A stretch of DNA of 64,000 bases, from contig NC_015726.1 of NCBI RefSeq assembly GCF_000219215.1, positions 620,001 to 684,000 of the forward strand, given 5' to 3'. The DNA comes from Cupriavidus necator N-1. Lineage in GTDB: Bacteria; Pseudomonadota; Gammaproteobacteria; Burkholderiales; Burkholderiaceae. The notes beneath the pieces were generated by a model that saw only the letters and a program-made list of their open reading frames with translations, was not told where the DNA came from and did no database searches. Positions 45,159 through 54,133 of this stretch are shown piece by piece; the first letter of the stretch is position 1, and each line of letters opens with the position of its first letter. Made by a program: the position numbers and the translations under genes.

Positions 45159-46682
45159 TCAGATCCAGCCGAGCCAGCGCCAGTAGGTGGCCGCGAACAG
45201 CAGCATCATGGCGTAGCCGATGATCGTCACGGGGATGCCGATGCGCGCGAACTGGCGGCCGTTGAAGGTTTCCGTGCCGAGGCACACCATGTTCTGCGGC
45301 GCGTTGATCGGCAAGATAAAGCCGAAGCTGACGGTAAAGCCCAGCAGCATGGTCATGCCCACGCGGTTGATGTCGCCGGGCAGCGTCTGCAGCACCGCGA
45401 TCAGGATCGGCAGCAGCGCCGCGGTCAGCGCGGTGGCGCTGGCAAAGCCCAGGTGGATCAGGATCAGGAAGGCCGACAGGATCGCAAACACCAGCAGCGC
45501 GCCGTGCGTCGCCAGCCCGGAATGCGTGACCACGAACTGCCCCAGCCACTGGCCGGCGTTGGTGGACAGCAGCGCCGTGCCCAGGCTGATGCCGACGCCG
45601 AACACGATCAGCGTGCCCCAGGGCGTGCGTTGCTGCATGGTCTTCCAGTCCATCACGCCGATGCGCGGCATCATCAGGATCACCAGGCCGACGAAGGTCA
45701 CGGTGGCGGTATCGAAGCTGTGCAGCTTGCCTTCGGTGGCCCAGAACAGCAGCAGTCCTAGCGATACCGCGGCCAGCCGCTTCTGCGGCGCGCTCATCGG
45801 GCCGAGGGCCGACAGCTCGCGCTGCACGGCTTCCTTGCCGCCGGGGATGGCGTCGGTCTCGGCGGGCAGCAGGAAGCGCACCAGGAAATACAGCACCACC
45901 GACATCGCGATGGCCCAAGGCGCGCCGGCGATCAGCCATTGCAGCCAGGTGATGCGCTCGCCCAGCAGCTTGTCCATGAAGCCCACCGTCAGCAGGTTCT
46001 GCGCCGCGGCGGTCTGGATGCCGACGTTCCAGATGCTGGTGGCCTGCGCCACCGTGATCATGATGCCGGCGGCGATATTGGACTTTTTGTCGACGCCGAA
46101 GGCGGCGATCACGCCCATCATGATCGGCACCACGCAGGCGCTGCGTGCGGTGGCGCTGGGCACCACCAGGCTCAGCGCGATGGTGACGGCGATCGTGCCG
46201 ATCAGGATGCGGCGCGTGCTGGTGCCGATGGCAGACAGCGTCACCAGCGCGATGCGCCGGTCTAGCCCGGTCACGGTCATCGCTGCGGAGATAAACAGCG
46301 CCGCGGCGACCAGTGCCAGCGCGGTGTTGGAGAACCCCGCCAGTGCCATGCCGAGCGCTTTCGAGGTGCCGTACTGCACCGAGGGGTCGCTGACGGTCGG
46401 CGCAAAGCCGATCAGCCCCGCCATCAGCGAGGTGATCATGATGGCACTGGTCTCATATGACACCGCCTCAGTGATCCACACCACGATGGCGAACGCGAGG
46501 ATCGCCAGCATGCGCTGGCCGGCGACGGTCAGCCCCTCGGGCTGCGGGATCGCCAGCACCACGAGCAGCGCAGCGACGGCGGCGAACAGGCCCCAGTGCA
46601 GCGTGAGTTTCGGTGTCGGCACGACAGCCTGTGCAGCCGCGGCGGAGGGGGCGGAAGGGGGGGAGGCGGAAGTCTCTGTCAT
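45159..46682 (-). CDS. DASS/SLC13-family anion transporter
   Basis: A 507-aa membrane protein with about 12-14 helices. Family features: LAFAIVVWITEAVSYETSAI, TSRRILIGTIAV-like (TSTRRILIGTIAVTIALSL), LVVPSATARSACVVPIMMGV and the C-terminal FSLPINAPQN-type motif (FGFILPINAPQNMVCLGT). It should import a di- or tricarboxylate, perhaps malate given the dehydrogenase downstream. The start MTETSASPP follows AGGA by 8 bp; the longer MPAM start has no room for it. Confidence 0.88.
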   Translation of the reverse strand: MTETSASPPSAPSAAAAQAVVPTPKLTLHWGLFAAVAALLVVLAIPQPEGLTVAGQRMLAILAFAIVVWITEAVSYETSAIMITSLMAGLIGFAPTVSDPSVQYGTSKALGMALAGFSNTALALVAAALFISAAMTVTGLDRRIALVTLSAIGTSTRRILIGTIAVTIALSLVVPSATARSACVVPIMMGVIAAFGVDKKSNIAAGIMITVAQATSIWNVGIQTAAAQNLLTVGFMDKLLGERITWLQWLIAGAPWAIAMSVVLYFLVRFLLPAETDAIPGGKEAVQRELSALGPMSAPQKRLAAVSLGLLLFWATEGKLHSFDTATVTFVGLVILMMPRIGVMDWKTMQQRTPWGTLIVFGVGISLGTALLSTNAGQWLGQFVVTHSGLATHGALLVFAILSAFLILIHLGFASATALTAALLPILIAVLQTLPGDINRVGMTMLLGFTVSFGFILPINAPQNMVCLGTETFNGRQFARIGIPVTIIGYAMMLLFAATYWRWLGWI

Positions 46683-47118
46683 CGCCGGCATCCTGTTGGT
46701 TGGTGATCCTGGTCGGTACCCGGGGACACCTGGCTCGGACGGCTCTCGGCGGACAGTGCGGCGCGCCGGCGCTGGGACAGCACGGACGGCAGGACAGGCA
46801 AGTGTCGGTCGCGAGACGGCATCCGTGTGCGGTGTGTCCGGAGCGGCCTCGCTGCTGGCGTGGCCGCCGCGTTCGACATGATAGGAATTTTCCGACTGGC
46901 AGCCGGCCCTGTCGAGGGCAACTCCGTGCTATTTCCGCCCGCCATGAGCAAGATCAAGTCCACGCGTGATCAATGGATACTCGGGCCGCCACAGGCGTCA
47001 TACCAGTGAGAAGCTCGCCACATAAGGTCTGGCGGCGGTGTGTGTGCGCAAGCGCGCCACCATGGCCCCGGCCGGGTGATGCATGAGCGGAAGTGATCTG
47101 AAATAATTGGAGCCGACC
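46683..47118. other. Intergenic region, DASS transporter to small hypothetical gene
   Basis: 436 bases between divergent genes without a supported ORF; frames crossing it are GC-rich shadows. The part after 46880 is less GC-rich and may hold the two promoters. No repeat or terminator was recognised. Confidence 0.45.
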
Positions 47119-47364
47119 ATGAAGGTTTTGGTACGTGGACTGAAAGCAGGGCTGGACGCTGCGGCGCTGCGCGAGGCGCTGGCGCGGTATGCGAAGATCC
47201 GTTCGGTGGAACTGGTGGAAGCGGGCGACCCGAAGCACCCGTGGGCGTGGGTCGATATCGATGCCAGTGCGCTGACGGTGTGGAAGCTGGTGGCGCGGCT
47301 GGACCGGCGCTATATCGCCGGCTGCCACCTGCGCTGGCATGTGCCGGCGTACCGCGAGCGCTGA
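47119..47364 (+). CDS. Small hypothetical protein with ferredoxin/RRM-like beta-alpha-beta pattern
   Basis: An 81-aa protein that I do not recognise by name. The strand MKVLVRGLKA, helix LDAAALREALARYAK, strand IRSVELVEAG, strand PWAWVDIDASALTV, helix WKLVARLDRR and strand YIAGCHLRWHVPAY would fit a beta-alpha-beta-beta-alpha-beta sandwich such as an RRM, but typical RNP aromatic motifs are not obvious. A GGAG site precedes the start. The phosphatase gene begins 50 bp downstream. Confidence 0.7.
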   Translation: MKVLVRGLKAGLDAAALREALARYAKIRSVELVEAGDPKHPWAWVDIDASALTVWKLVARLDRRYIAGCHLRWHVPAYRER

Positions 47365-47414
47365 AGCGCCGGCACGGCATCGGCCCGTATCGCAAGGACA
47401 ATCAGGAAAGAACA

Positions 47415-48236
47415 ATGATCAAGTGGCTTCAACGCGCAGGCTGCCTGCCAGCGCATGCCGTCGTGCCGCAGGCTCCGGCCGCGGCCAGCGACCAGGGCCG
47501 GCATGACCTGGCCTTCGACACCATCAGCAATGCGCGCGACCTTGGCGGCCTGGCCGGCGCGGGCGGACGCCGCGTGCGCCAGGGGCGCCTGTACCGCAGC
47601 GGCAACCCCGCGCTGGCCAGCGCGGCGGACCTGAAGCGGCTGCAGACGCTCGGGCTCGACGTGGTGGTGGATTTCCGTTCGCCCGGCGAGAAGTCACCTG
47701 AAGAGGCCGCCTTCGGCCAGCGCTTCCACTGGGTGGCGGCGCCGGTGCTGGAGGGCAGCATGGCGATGGACGTGCTGATGCCGCGCCTGCGCGCCAGCAC
47801 GCCGGCACAGATGGATGCCTTCATGCTGGAGGTCTATGGCGACTTCCCGGTGCGCTACCGCGAGGCCTTCGCCGGCTTCATGCGCACCGCGCAGGCCGGC
47901 AAGACGCTGCTGTTCCACTGCACCGCCGGCAAGGACCGCACTGGCTTTGCCGCACTGCTGCTGCTGGCGGCGCTGGGCGTGGCGCAGGACGATATTCTGA
48001 CCAACTACCTGGAATCGAACCAGCGCAATGCGCAGTTCAACCAGTCTGCGCTGGCGCGCATGGCCGGGCTTGGCGTGGCCCCCGCGGTGATGACGCCGCT
48101 GCTGGAAGTCCGCGCCAGCTACCTCGATGCGTCGATGCAGGCCATCGATGCAGGCTGGGGCAGTGTCGACAACTACCTGCGCGACGCGCTCGAAGTGGAC
48201 GTCGCGCAGCTGCGCGGGCACTACCTGGCAGGCTGA
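47415..48236 (+). CDS. Tyrosine-protein phosphatase (Y_phosphatase3 family)
   Basis: A 273-aa phosphatase. The P-loop HCTAGKDRTGFAALLLLAAL has catalytic Cys and Arg in the CxxGKDRT form of MptpB-like enzymes. Upstream are NARDLGGLAGAGGRRVRQGR, LYRSGNPALASAADLKRLQ and the Asp region VVVDFRSPGEKSPEE. Members act on phosphotyrosine or phosphoinositides. Convergent with ackA, 1 bp between stops. Confidence 0.9.
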   Translation: MIKWLQRAGCLPAHAVVPQAPAAASDQGRHDLAFDTISNARDLGGLAGAGGRRVRQGRLYRSGNPALASAADLKRLQTLGLDVVVDFRSPGEKSPEEAAFGQRFHWVAAPVLEGSMAMDVLMPRLRASTPAQMDAFMLEVYGDFPVRYREAFAGFMRTAQAGKTLLFHCTAGKDRTGFAALLLLAALGVAQDDILTNYLESNQRNAQFNQSALARMAGLGVAPAVMTPLLEVRASYLDASMQAIDAGWGSVDNYLRDALEVDVAQLRGHYLAG

Positions 48237-48237
48237 C

Positions 48238-49473
48238 TCAAAGCTGCCCGCATTCGCGCAGGATGCGGGCGGTGTTCAGCGCAATCATTCCTTCTTCATC
48301 GGTCGGCAGCACCAGCACCGGCACGCGGCTGTCGTCCCGGCTGATGCGCTGGCTGTTCTGGCCGTTGGCGCCGCCGTCGAGCGCGATGCCGAACAGGCCC
48401 GCCAGGTGTTCGCAGATGCGTGCGCGCACCGGCGGCGAGTTGGCGCCGATGCCCGCGGTGAACACCAGCGCGTCAAGGCCGCCCAGCGTGGTGGCGAGCT
48501 TGCCGATCTCCTGCGCGGCGCGGTAGGTGTAGAAGTCCACCGCCAGCCGCGCGCGCGGTGAATCGCTGGCCAGCAGCGCGCGCATGTCGCTGCTCACGCC
48601 TGACAGTCCCTTCAGCCCGGATTCCTGGTACAGCATCGCCTGGATCTCGGCCGGCTTCATGCCCTGCTGCGCCAGCCACAGCAGCGCGCCGGGATCGACC
48701 GAGCCGCAGCGCGTGCCCATGGGCAGGCCGTCGAGCGCGGTCAGGCCCATGGTGCTTTCCACGCTGCGGCCGTCGCGCATCGCGCACAGGCTGGCACCGT
48801 TGCCCAGGTGCGCCACGATCACGCGGCCCTCGGCCAGGTCGGGCGCGACCTGGCGCAGCCGGCGCGCAATGTACTCGTACGACAGCCCGTGGAAGCCATA
48901 GCGCCGGATGCCGCGCTCGTAGTATGCGTAGGGCAGCGCCATCAGCTGCGCCAGCACGTCGTGGCCGGCATGGAAGGCGGTGTCGAAGCAGGCCACCTGC
49001 AGCAGGTCCGGCACGGCCTCGCGCACCGCGCGGATGGCAGTCAGGTTGTGCGGCTGGTGCAGCGGCGCCAGCGGCACCAGCACCTCCAGCTTTGCGATCA
49101 CCTCGTCGTCGATGCGCACGGCCTGCGCATAGTCGGCGCCGCCATGCACCACGCGATGGCCGATCGCCACCGGCGGGTTGTCGCGCAGGCCCACGCTCAA
49201 CACCAGGCGCACCAGGCGGAAGGCGGCGTCGTGGTCGGCCACCTGGGCCTGCGGGAAGGCCTCGTCGGCGACCACGCGCCCGTCGGCCATGCGCGCGGTC
49301 AGGCGCGGCGCCACGCCGATGCCCTCGATCTGGCCGTGCGCGCTCAGCACCGGGTTGATGTCGGCATTGCCATGCGCGGCGTCGGGCACGGCGTAGACCG
49401 AGACCTTGACGCTGGACGAGCCGGCGTTGACAACGAGGATGACGGGATGCACGGCAGGATGGATGGCGGTCAC
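48238..49473 (-). CDS. ackA: Acetate/propionate kinase
   Basis: A 411-aa ASKHA kinase that makes ATP from acyl-phosphate. Motifs: ILVVNAGSSSVKVSVY, IGHRVVHGGADYAQAV, VACFDTAFHAGHDVLAQLM, the catalytic Arg/His region GIRRYGFHGLSYEYIARRL, VAHLGNGASLCAMRDGRSV and FTAGIGANSPPVRARI. The start is a GTG at 49473, 10 bp after GGGAG; a second GTG at 49452 is possible. It lies 47 bp after pta. Confidence 0.93.
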   Translation of the reverse strand: MTAIHPAVHPVILVVNAGSSSVKVSVYAVPDAAHGNADINPVLSAHGQIEGIGVAPRLTARMADGRVVADEAFPQAQVADHDAAFRLVRLVLSVGLRDNPPVAIGHRVVHGGADYAQAVRIDDEVIAKLEVLVPLAPLHQPHNLTAIRAVREAVPDLLQVACFDTAFHAGHDVLAQLMALPYAYYERGIRRYGFHGLSYEYIARRLRQVAPDLAEGRVIVAHLGNGASLCAMRDGRSVESTMGLTALDGLPMGTRCGSVDPGALLWLAQQGMKPAEIQAMLYQESGLKGLSGVSSDMRALLASDSPRARLAVDFYTYRAAQEIGKLATTLGGLDALVFTAGIGANSPPVRARICEHLAGLFGIALDGGANGQNSQRISRDDSRVPVLVLPTDEEGMIALNTARILRECGQL

Positions 49474-49520
49474 GCTGGATGGACTCCCAAGTGGTTGCGC
49501 AAGGGCTGCATGGGCACGGC

Positions 49521-50513
49521 TCAGACCTGCGCCGCGGCTGCGGCGTTGCGGCGTGCGTGCGCCAGCAGCACGGCAATGGCGCAGCTGCCGATGCGCGCGC
49601 GCACGCTGTCGGCCCGGCTGGTGAGGATGATGGGCACGCGCGCGCCCAGCACGATGCCGGCGGCTTCGGCGCCCGCCAGGAAGGTCAGCTGCTTGGCCAG
49701 CATATTGCCGGCTTCCAGGTCCGGCACCAGCAGGATGTCGGGGTCGCCGGCCACGTCCGAGTCGATGCCCTTGGTGATGGCGGCTTCGCGGCTGATGGCG
49801 TTGTCGAAGGCGAGCGGGCCGTCCAGCATGCCGCCGGTGATCTGGCCGCGCCGTGCCATGGTGCACAGCGCCGCGGCGTCGATGGTGGAGGGGATCTTGT
49901 CGGTGACGGTTTCCACTGCCGACAGGATTGCCACCTTGGGCTGCTCGATGCCCAGCATGCGCACCAGGTCGATGGCATTGCGGCAGATATCTGCCTTCTC
50001 GTTGAGCGTGGGGAAGATGTTGACCGCTGCATCGGTGATGAACAGCGGCTTGTGGTAGCGCGGCACGCTCATGGCGAATACATGCGACAGGCGCCGCCCG
50101 GTGCGCAGGCCACTGGCCGAGGCGGTGACCGCATGCAGCAACTCGTCGGTGTGCAGGCTGCCCTTCATCAGCAGCTCGGCCTCGCCGGCCCGCACGGCTT
50201 CGACCGCGCGCTCGGCCGAGGCATGGCTGTGCGCGGTGTCGATGATCCGGGTGTCGCCCAGCGCAAGTCCATGCTCGGCGGCGACCTGCCGGATGCGCGC
50301 GGCGGGCCCGACCAGGATCGGTACGATCAGGCCCAGCTTCGCGGCCTCGAGCGCGCCGCTCAGCGATGAGACATCGCATGGGTGCGCCACCGCGGTGGGG
50401 ATGGGCGGCAGCCCAGCGCAGCGCGCGAGCAGCGCGGCGTACTTGTCCGGCGCCTCGGCGGCGGGCGCGGCAAGTCCGGACATGGCAGACGTGGCAGTCG
50501 AGGCATCGGTCAT
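49521..50513 (-). CDS. pta: Phosphate acyltransferase (short phosphotransacetylase/phosphotransbutyrylase type)
   Basis: A 330-aa enzyme that exchanges CoA and phosphate on acyl groups. Features: VGPAARIRQVAAEHGLALGD, LLMKGSLHTDELLHAVTASA, LRTGRRLSHVFAMSVPRYHK, LFITDAAVNIFPTLNEKADI and the C-terminal TRADSVRARIGSCAIAVLLA. It lacks the long N-terminal domain of E. coli Pta and the enoyl-CoA hydratase domain of fused forms. With AckA it could turn acyl-CoA into acid plus ATP. Divergent from the DUF3141-fabI pair. Confidence 0.9.
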   Translation of the reverse strand: MTDASTATSAMSGLAAPAAEAPDKYAALLARCAGLPPIPTAVAHPCDVSSLSGALEAAKLGLIVPILVGPAARIRQVAAEHGLALGDTRIIDTAHSHASAERAVEAVRAGEAELLMKGSLHTDELLHAVTASASGLRTGRRLSHVFAMSVPRYHKPLFITDAAVNIFPTLNEKADICRNAIDLVRMLGIEQPKVAILSAVETVTDKIPSTIDAAALCTMARRGQITGGMLDGPLAFDNAISREAAITKGIDSDVAGDPDILLVPDLEAGNMLAKQLTFLAGAEAAGIVLGARVPIILTSRADSVRARIGSCAIAVLLAHARRNAAAAAQV

Positions 50514-50618
50514 GGCGATGTTCCGAGAGCGGATGCTGGGCGAGGATACTGGTCCGGCGCGGTGGCGTCGAGGGATGGCCGTCGGTCTCGCACCGGGTGC
50601 TCCGCGCACCGCCTTGCT

Positions 50619-50638
50619 GCAGTGCGCAAGCGCACTGC
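50619..50638. promoter_or_regulatory. Inverted repeat between pta and the DUF3141 gene
   Basis: GCAGTGCGCAAGCGCACTGC is a perfect 9-bp inverted repeat with a 2-bp centre, in the 325-bp divergent gap. It could be an operator shared by both transcription units. The rest of the gap has no ORF worth calling. Confidence 0.4.
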
Positions 50639-50838
50639 GCCAGTATAGGCGACGAATTTGTCGGGTTGATGACCGATGGATGCTGCGCGCGGCGAGGCTT
50701 TGGGGGGTGCCGGTCAGCGGGTTGCACGGCATCGCCGCGGCTGCTAGGCTTGTTTTAGCTGCAATGCAACAAGCGTCACTCCAGTGGCGCTGACAGTGCG
50801 CCAGCGCCCGGCAGCGGCGCCAATCAGGGGAAAGTGGA

Positions 50839-53223
50839 ATGACCGCACGCATACCCGCCAGGCCGCCGCAAGGCAGTTCCGGCCCATCACCCTCCACCAC
50901 GCAGGCCCCAGAAGCAGCCAATCCGTTCGCGGCGCTCGGCCAGCCGGCGTTGGAATACTTCACCGACGCCTGGCAGCGCACCGTGCTGCTGTTCGACATC
51001 CTGCGCGAGCGCGGCAACGAGACCGCCGAGCATGAGCGCGAGGGCATGCCGCCTGTGCTCGTGTTCGAGCAGGAACTGCTGGCCGACGGCCGCGAACTGC
51101 CCGAACCCGTCAACTACGCGCTGCTGCGCATCGTGCCGCCGGCCAACAGCCCGACCGACCCTGCCAAGCGCCCCTTCGTGGTGATTGACCCGCGCGCGGG
51201 CCACGGCCCCGGCATCGGTGGCTTCAAGGCCGACAGCGAGATCGGCATCGCGCTGCGCACCGGGCATCCGTGCTATTTCGTCACCTTCTTCCAGGAGCCC
51301 TGCCCGGGGCAGACGATCGAATCGGTGGCGCGCGCCGAGGCCGACTTCCTCAAGATCGTCGGCGAGCGGCACCCGGACGCACCCGGCAAGCCCTTTGTCA
51401 TCGGCAACTGCCAGGCCGGCTGGGCACTGATGATCCTGGCCGCGGTCGCGCCCGAGCGCACCGGGCCGCTGCTGGTGGCCGGCGCACCGCTGGCGTACTG
51501 GTCGGGCGTGCGCGGGCGCAACCCGATGCGCTACAGCGGCGGGCTGCTGGGCGGCTCGTTTCTGGCCTCGCTGACCGCCGACATGGGCAATGGCCGCTTC
51601 GACGGTGCCTGGCTGGTGCAGAACTTCGAGCAGCTCAATCCGGCCAACACGCTGTGGAAGAAGCTCTACGACGTCTACGCCAAGGCGGACACGGAAGGCC
51701 CGCGCTTCCTGGAGTTCGAGCGCTGGTGGGGCGGCCACTTCCTGATGAACCGCGCGGAGATCGACTGGATTGTGCAGAACCTGTTCGTCGGCAACCGGCT
51801 GACCGCGGGCGAGGTGCGCAGCAGCGACGGCAAGACCGTGGTGGACCTGCGCAACATCCGTTCGCCGGTGGTCGTCTTCGCGTCCTGGGGGGACAACATC
51901 ACGCCGCCGCAGCAGGCGCTGAACTGGATCCCGGACCTGTACTCCACCGATGAGGAACTGGTCGCCAACGACCAGGTGATCGTCTACTGCCTGCACGAGA
52001 CCGTGGGGCACCTGGGCATCTTTGTTTCCGCCGGCGTCGCCAACCGCGAACACAGCGAACTGTTCTGCGCGCTGGACCTGATCGATGTGCTGCCGCCGGG
52101 CCTGTACGAGGCCAAGATCGAGGACGTGGCGCCTGACCTGCCACACCGGGACCTGATCGAAGGGCGCTACCTAGTGCGCTTCGAGCGCCGCAGCGTCAAC
52201 GACATCCTGGCGCTGGACGACGGCCGCGAGGACGAACGCCCGTTCGAGGTGGTGCGGCGCGTGGCCGAGATCAACCAGCACATGTACGACACCTTCGTCT
52301 CGCCATGGGTGCGCGCGATGTCCAATGAACTGGGCGCGCAGTGGATGCGCACGCTGCACCCGGCGCGGCTGGAGCGCTCGCTGGCGACCGACATGAATCC
52401 GTGGATGGCGTGGATCGGGGCGATGGCGCCGATGGTGCGCGCGCATCGCGCGCCGGTGGCGCCGGACAATCCGTTCCTGACCATGGAAAAGGCCGCGTCG
52501 GCGCAGATCGTCAGCGCGCTCGACCAGTATCGCGATGTACGCGACGCGTGGTACGAGCGGACCTTCGAGGCAATCTACGGCTCGCCGGCGATGGCGGCAC
52601 TGGTGGGCATGAGCGGGCAGGCGCCGCCGGCCAACGTGGAGTCGCCCGTCACCGTGGCGTTGCGCAAGGAGCTGGCGCAGCGGCGCCTGCACGATGCCGA
52701 GGCGGCGATCGGGCAGGGCGGCACGCTGGAGGCGTTTGTGCGCGTGCTGGCCTACGTGGCCGATCGCCCCAGCGCCATCGAGGAGCGGCCGTTCAACCTG
52801 CTGCGCCGCATTGCGCGCGAACAGCAGCAAGCCACCGAGCAATCCGGCGGCCAGGCCGACCTGGCCGCCTTCAAGACCGCAGTGCGCCAGCAGAGCTTTA
52901 TCGTCAGGCTGGATCCGCAGCGCGCGATCCGGGCGCTGCCGGCCCTGGTGCCGGCCCGCGAGACCCGCCGCAAGCTGATGGTGGCGGCGCATCGCGTGAT
53001 GACGGTCGGCGGCCCGCTGTCAGGCGAGCGGCTGGGGCGCTATCGCGAAGTCGCCGAAGTAATGGGCACGGGTCATCCGCCCGAGGCTGCCGACGCAGTT
53101 GCGCCGGTGGACGCGGCCGATACCGCGTCTGCCCTCAGCCATGCCGGGAACGGCAAGCCGCAGGCCGCGCGCGCCACCGGCAAGCGCAAGGCCGCGCCGC
53201 GCGCCACGCGGCCGCGCAGCTGA
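50839..53223 (+). CDS. DUF3141 protein, PHA-synthase-like alpha/beta hydrolase
   Basis: A 794-aa protein. The N-terminal half is an alpha/beta-hydrolase domain related to PhaC. The predicted triad is Cys191 (FVIGNCQAGWALMILA, the G-x-C-x-G box of PHA synthases), Asp352 (VFASWGDNITPPQQALNW) and His391 (HETVGHLGIFVSAGVAN). The C-terminal ~380 residues are helical and acidic/basic, ending in a Lys/Arg-rich Ala/Pro tail (KRKAAPRATRPRS). Function unproven; relatives sit beside phosphotransacylase, acetate kinase and FabI genes. fabI follows 41 bp later. Confidence 0.88.
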   Translation: MTARIPARPPQGSSGPSPSTTQAPEAANPFAALGQPALEYFTDAWQRTVLLFDILRERGNETAEHEREGMPPVLVFEQELLADGRELPEPVNYALLRIVPPANSPTDPAKRPFVVIDPRAGHGPGIGGFKADSEIGIALRTGHPCYFVTFFQEPCPGQTIESVARAEADFLKIVGERHPDAPGKPFVIGNCQAGWALMILAAVAPERTGPLLVAGAPLAYWSGVRGRNPMRYSGGLLGGSFLASLTADMGNGRFDGAWLVQNFEQLNPANTLWKKLYDVYAKADTEGPRFLEFERWWGGHFLMNRAEIDWIVQNLFVGNRLTAGEVRSSDGKTVVDLRNIRSPVVVFASWGDNITPPQQALNWIPDLYSTDEELVANDQVIVYCLHETVGHLGIFVSAGVANREHSELFCALDLIDVLPPGLYEAKIEDVAPDLPHRDLIEGRYLVRFERRSVNDILALDDGREDERPFEVVRRVAEINQHMYDTFVSPWVRAMSNELGAQWMRTLHPARLERSLATDMNPWMAWIGAMAPMVRAHRAPVAPDNPFLTMEKAASAQIVSALDQYRDVRDAWYERTFEAIYGSPAMAALVGMSGQAPPANVESPVTVALRKELAQRRLHDAEAAIGQGGTLEAFVRVLAYVADRPSAIEERPFNLLRRIAREQQQATEQSGGQADLAAFKTAVRQQSFIVRLDPQRAIRALPALVPARETRRKLMVAAHRVMTVGGPLSGERLGRYREVAEVMGTGHPPEAADAVAPVDAADTASALSHAGNGKPQAARATGKRKAAPRATRPRS

Positions 53224-53264
53224 GGCTTGCGCACCGCATCGGGTTTGGTCCAACAGGAGCCGCC

Positions 53265-54044
53265 ATGGTCAACGTATCCAATCCGCCGCTTGCCGGCGCC
53301 CGTGTGCTGGTGGCCGGCGTGGCCAATGCCGATTCGATTGCGTGGGGCTGTGCCAGGGCGTTCCATGAACTGGGCGCACAGGTCGCCATGACCTACCTGA
53401 ACGACAAGGCTTACCCGCACGTGGCGCCGCTGGCCGAAGCCATTCAGGCGCCCATCCTGATGCCGCTGGACGTGGAAGACGCGCAGCAGATGACGGCGCT
53501 CTTTGCGCGTATCGAGAGCGTGTGGGGCGGTCTCGATTCGATAGTCCATTCGATTGCGTTCGCGCCCAAGGCCGACCTGCAGGGCGGCCTGCTCAATTCG
53601 TCGGCAGAGGGGTTTGGGCGCGCCATGGACATCTCATGCCACTCCTTCGTGCGCATGGCGCGCCTGGCCGTGCCGCTGATGCCGCAGGGCGGCACGCTGT
53701 TCGCGATGAGCTATGAGGGCGCCAACCGCGTCGTGCCCAACTATGACCTGATGGGCCCGGTCAAGGCGGCGCTGGAAGCCAGCTGCCGCTACCTGGCGCA
53801 CGAGCTGGGGCCGCTGGGTATCCGCGTCCACGCGATCTCGCCCGGGCCGCTGAAGACGCGCGCGGCCTCGGGCCTGAAGGACTTCGACCTGCTGCTGGCC
53901 GACGCCGCCGGGCGCGCGCCGCTGGGCGAGGTGGTCGACATCATGGACGTGGGCTTTGCCACCGCCTACCTTGCCACGCCGTATGCGCGGCGCATCTCGG
54001 GCAATACGGTCTATGTGGATGGCGGCGTGCACATTATGGCCTAG
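53265..54044 (+). CDS. fabI: FabI-type enoyl-[acyl-carrier-protein] reductase
   Basis: A 259-aa SDR enzyme of the FabI branch. It has the altered Rossmann loop VLVAGVANADSIAWGCARAF (GxxxxxSIAxG), HSIAFAPKADLQGGLLNSS and the catalytic pattern MSYEGANRVVPNYDLMGPVK (Tyr-x6-Lys), then LGIRVHAISPGPLKTRAASG. The pairing with the DUF3141 gene and the divergent pta-ackA pair suggests a special role rather than the main fatty-acid enzyme; a CAACAGGAG site precedes the start. Confidence 0.9.
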   Translation: MVNVSNPPLAGARVLVAGVANADSIAWGCARAFHELGAQVAMTYLNDKAYPHVAPLAEAIQAPILMPLDVEDAQQMTALFARIESVWGGLDSIVHSIAFAPKADLQGGLLNSSAEGFGRAMDISCHSFVRMARLAVPLMPQGGTLFAMSYEGANRVVPNYDLMGPVKAALEASCRYLAHELGPLGIRVHAISPGPLKTRAASGLKDFDLLLADAAGRAPLGEVVDIMDVGFATAYLATPYARRISGNTVYVDGGVHIMA

Positions 54045-54133
54045 TTGTCATGTGCTGGACCGATCCGCAATTCGGATTACCATAGCCGCGTCTCGAACTC
54101 CATTGCGGTGCCGGCCACCGGCACCCGACATCC

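Noticed and set aside
50660..50690. FNR/ANR-type half-site (TTGAT) between pta and the DUF3141 gene
   Set aside because: Only one half matches; the second half of TTGAT-N4-ATCAA is not present, so an oxygen-responsive site cannot be claimed from it.
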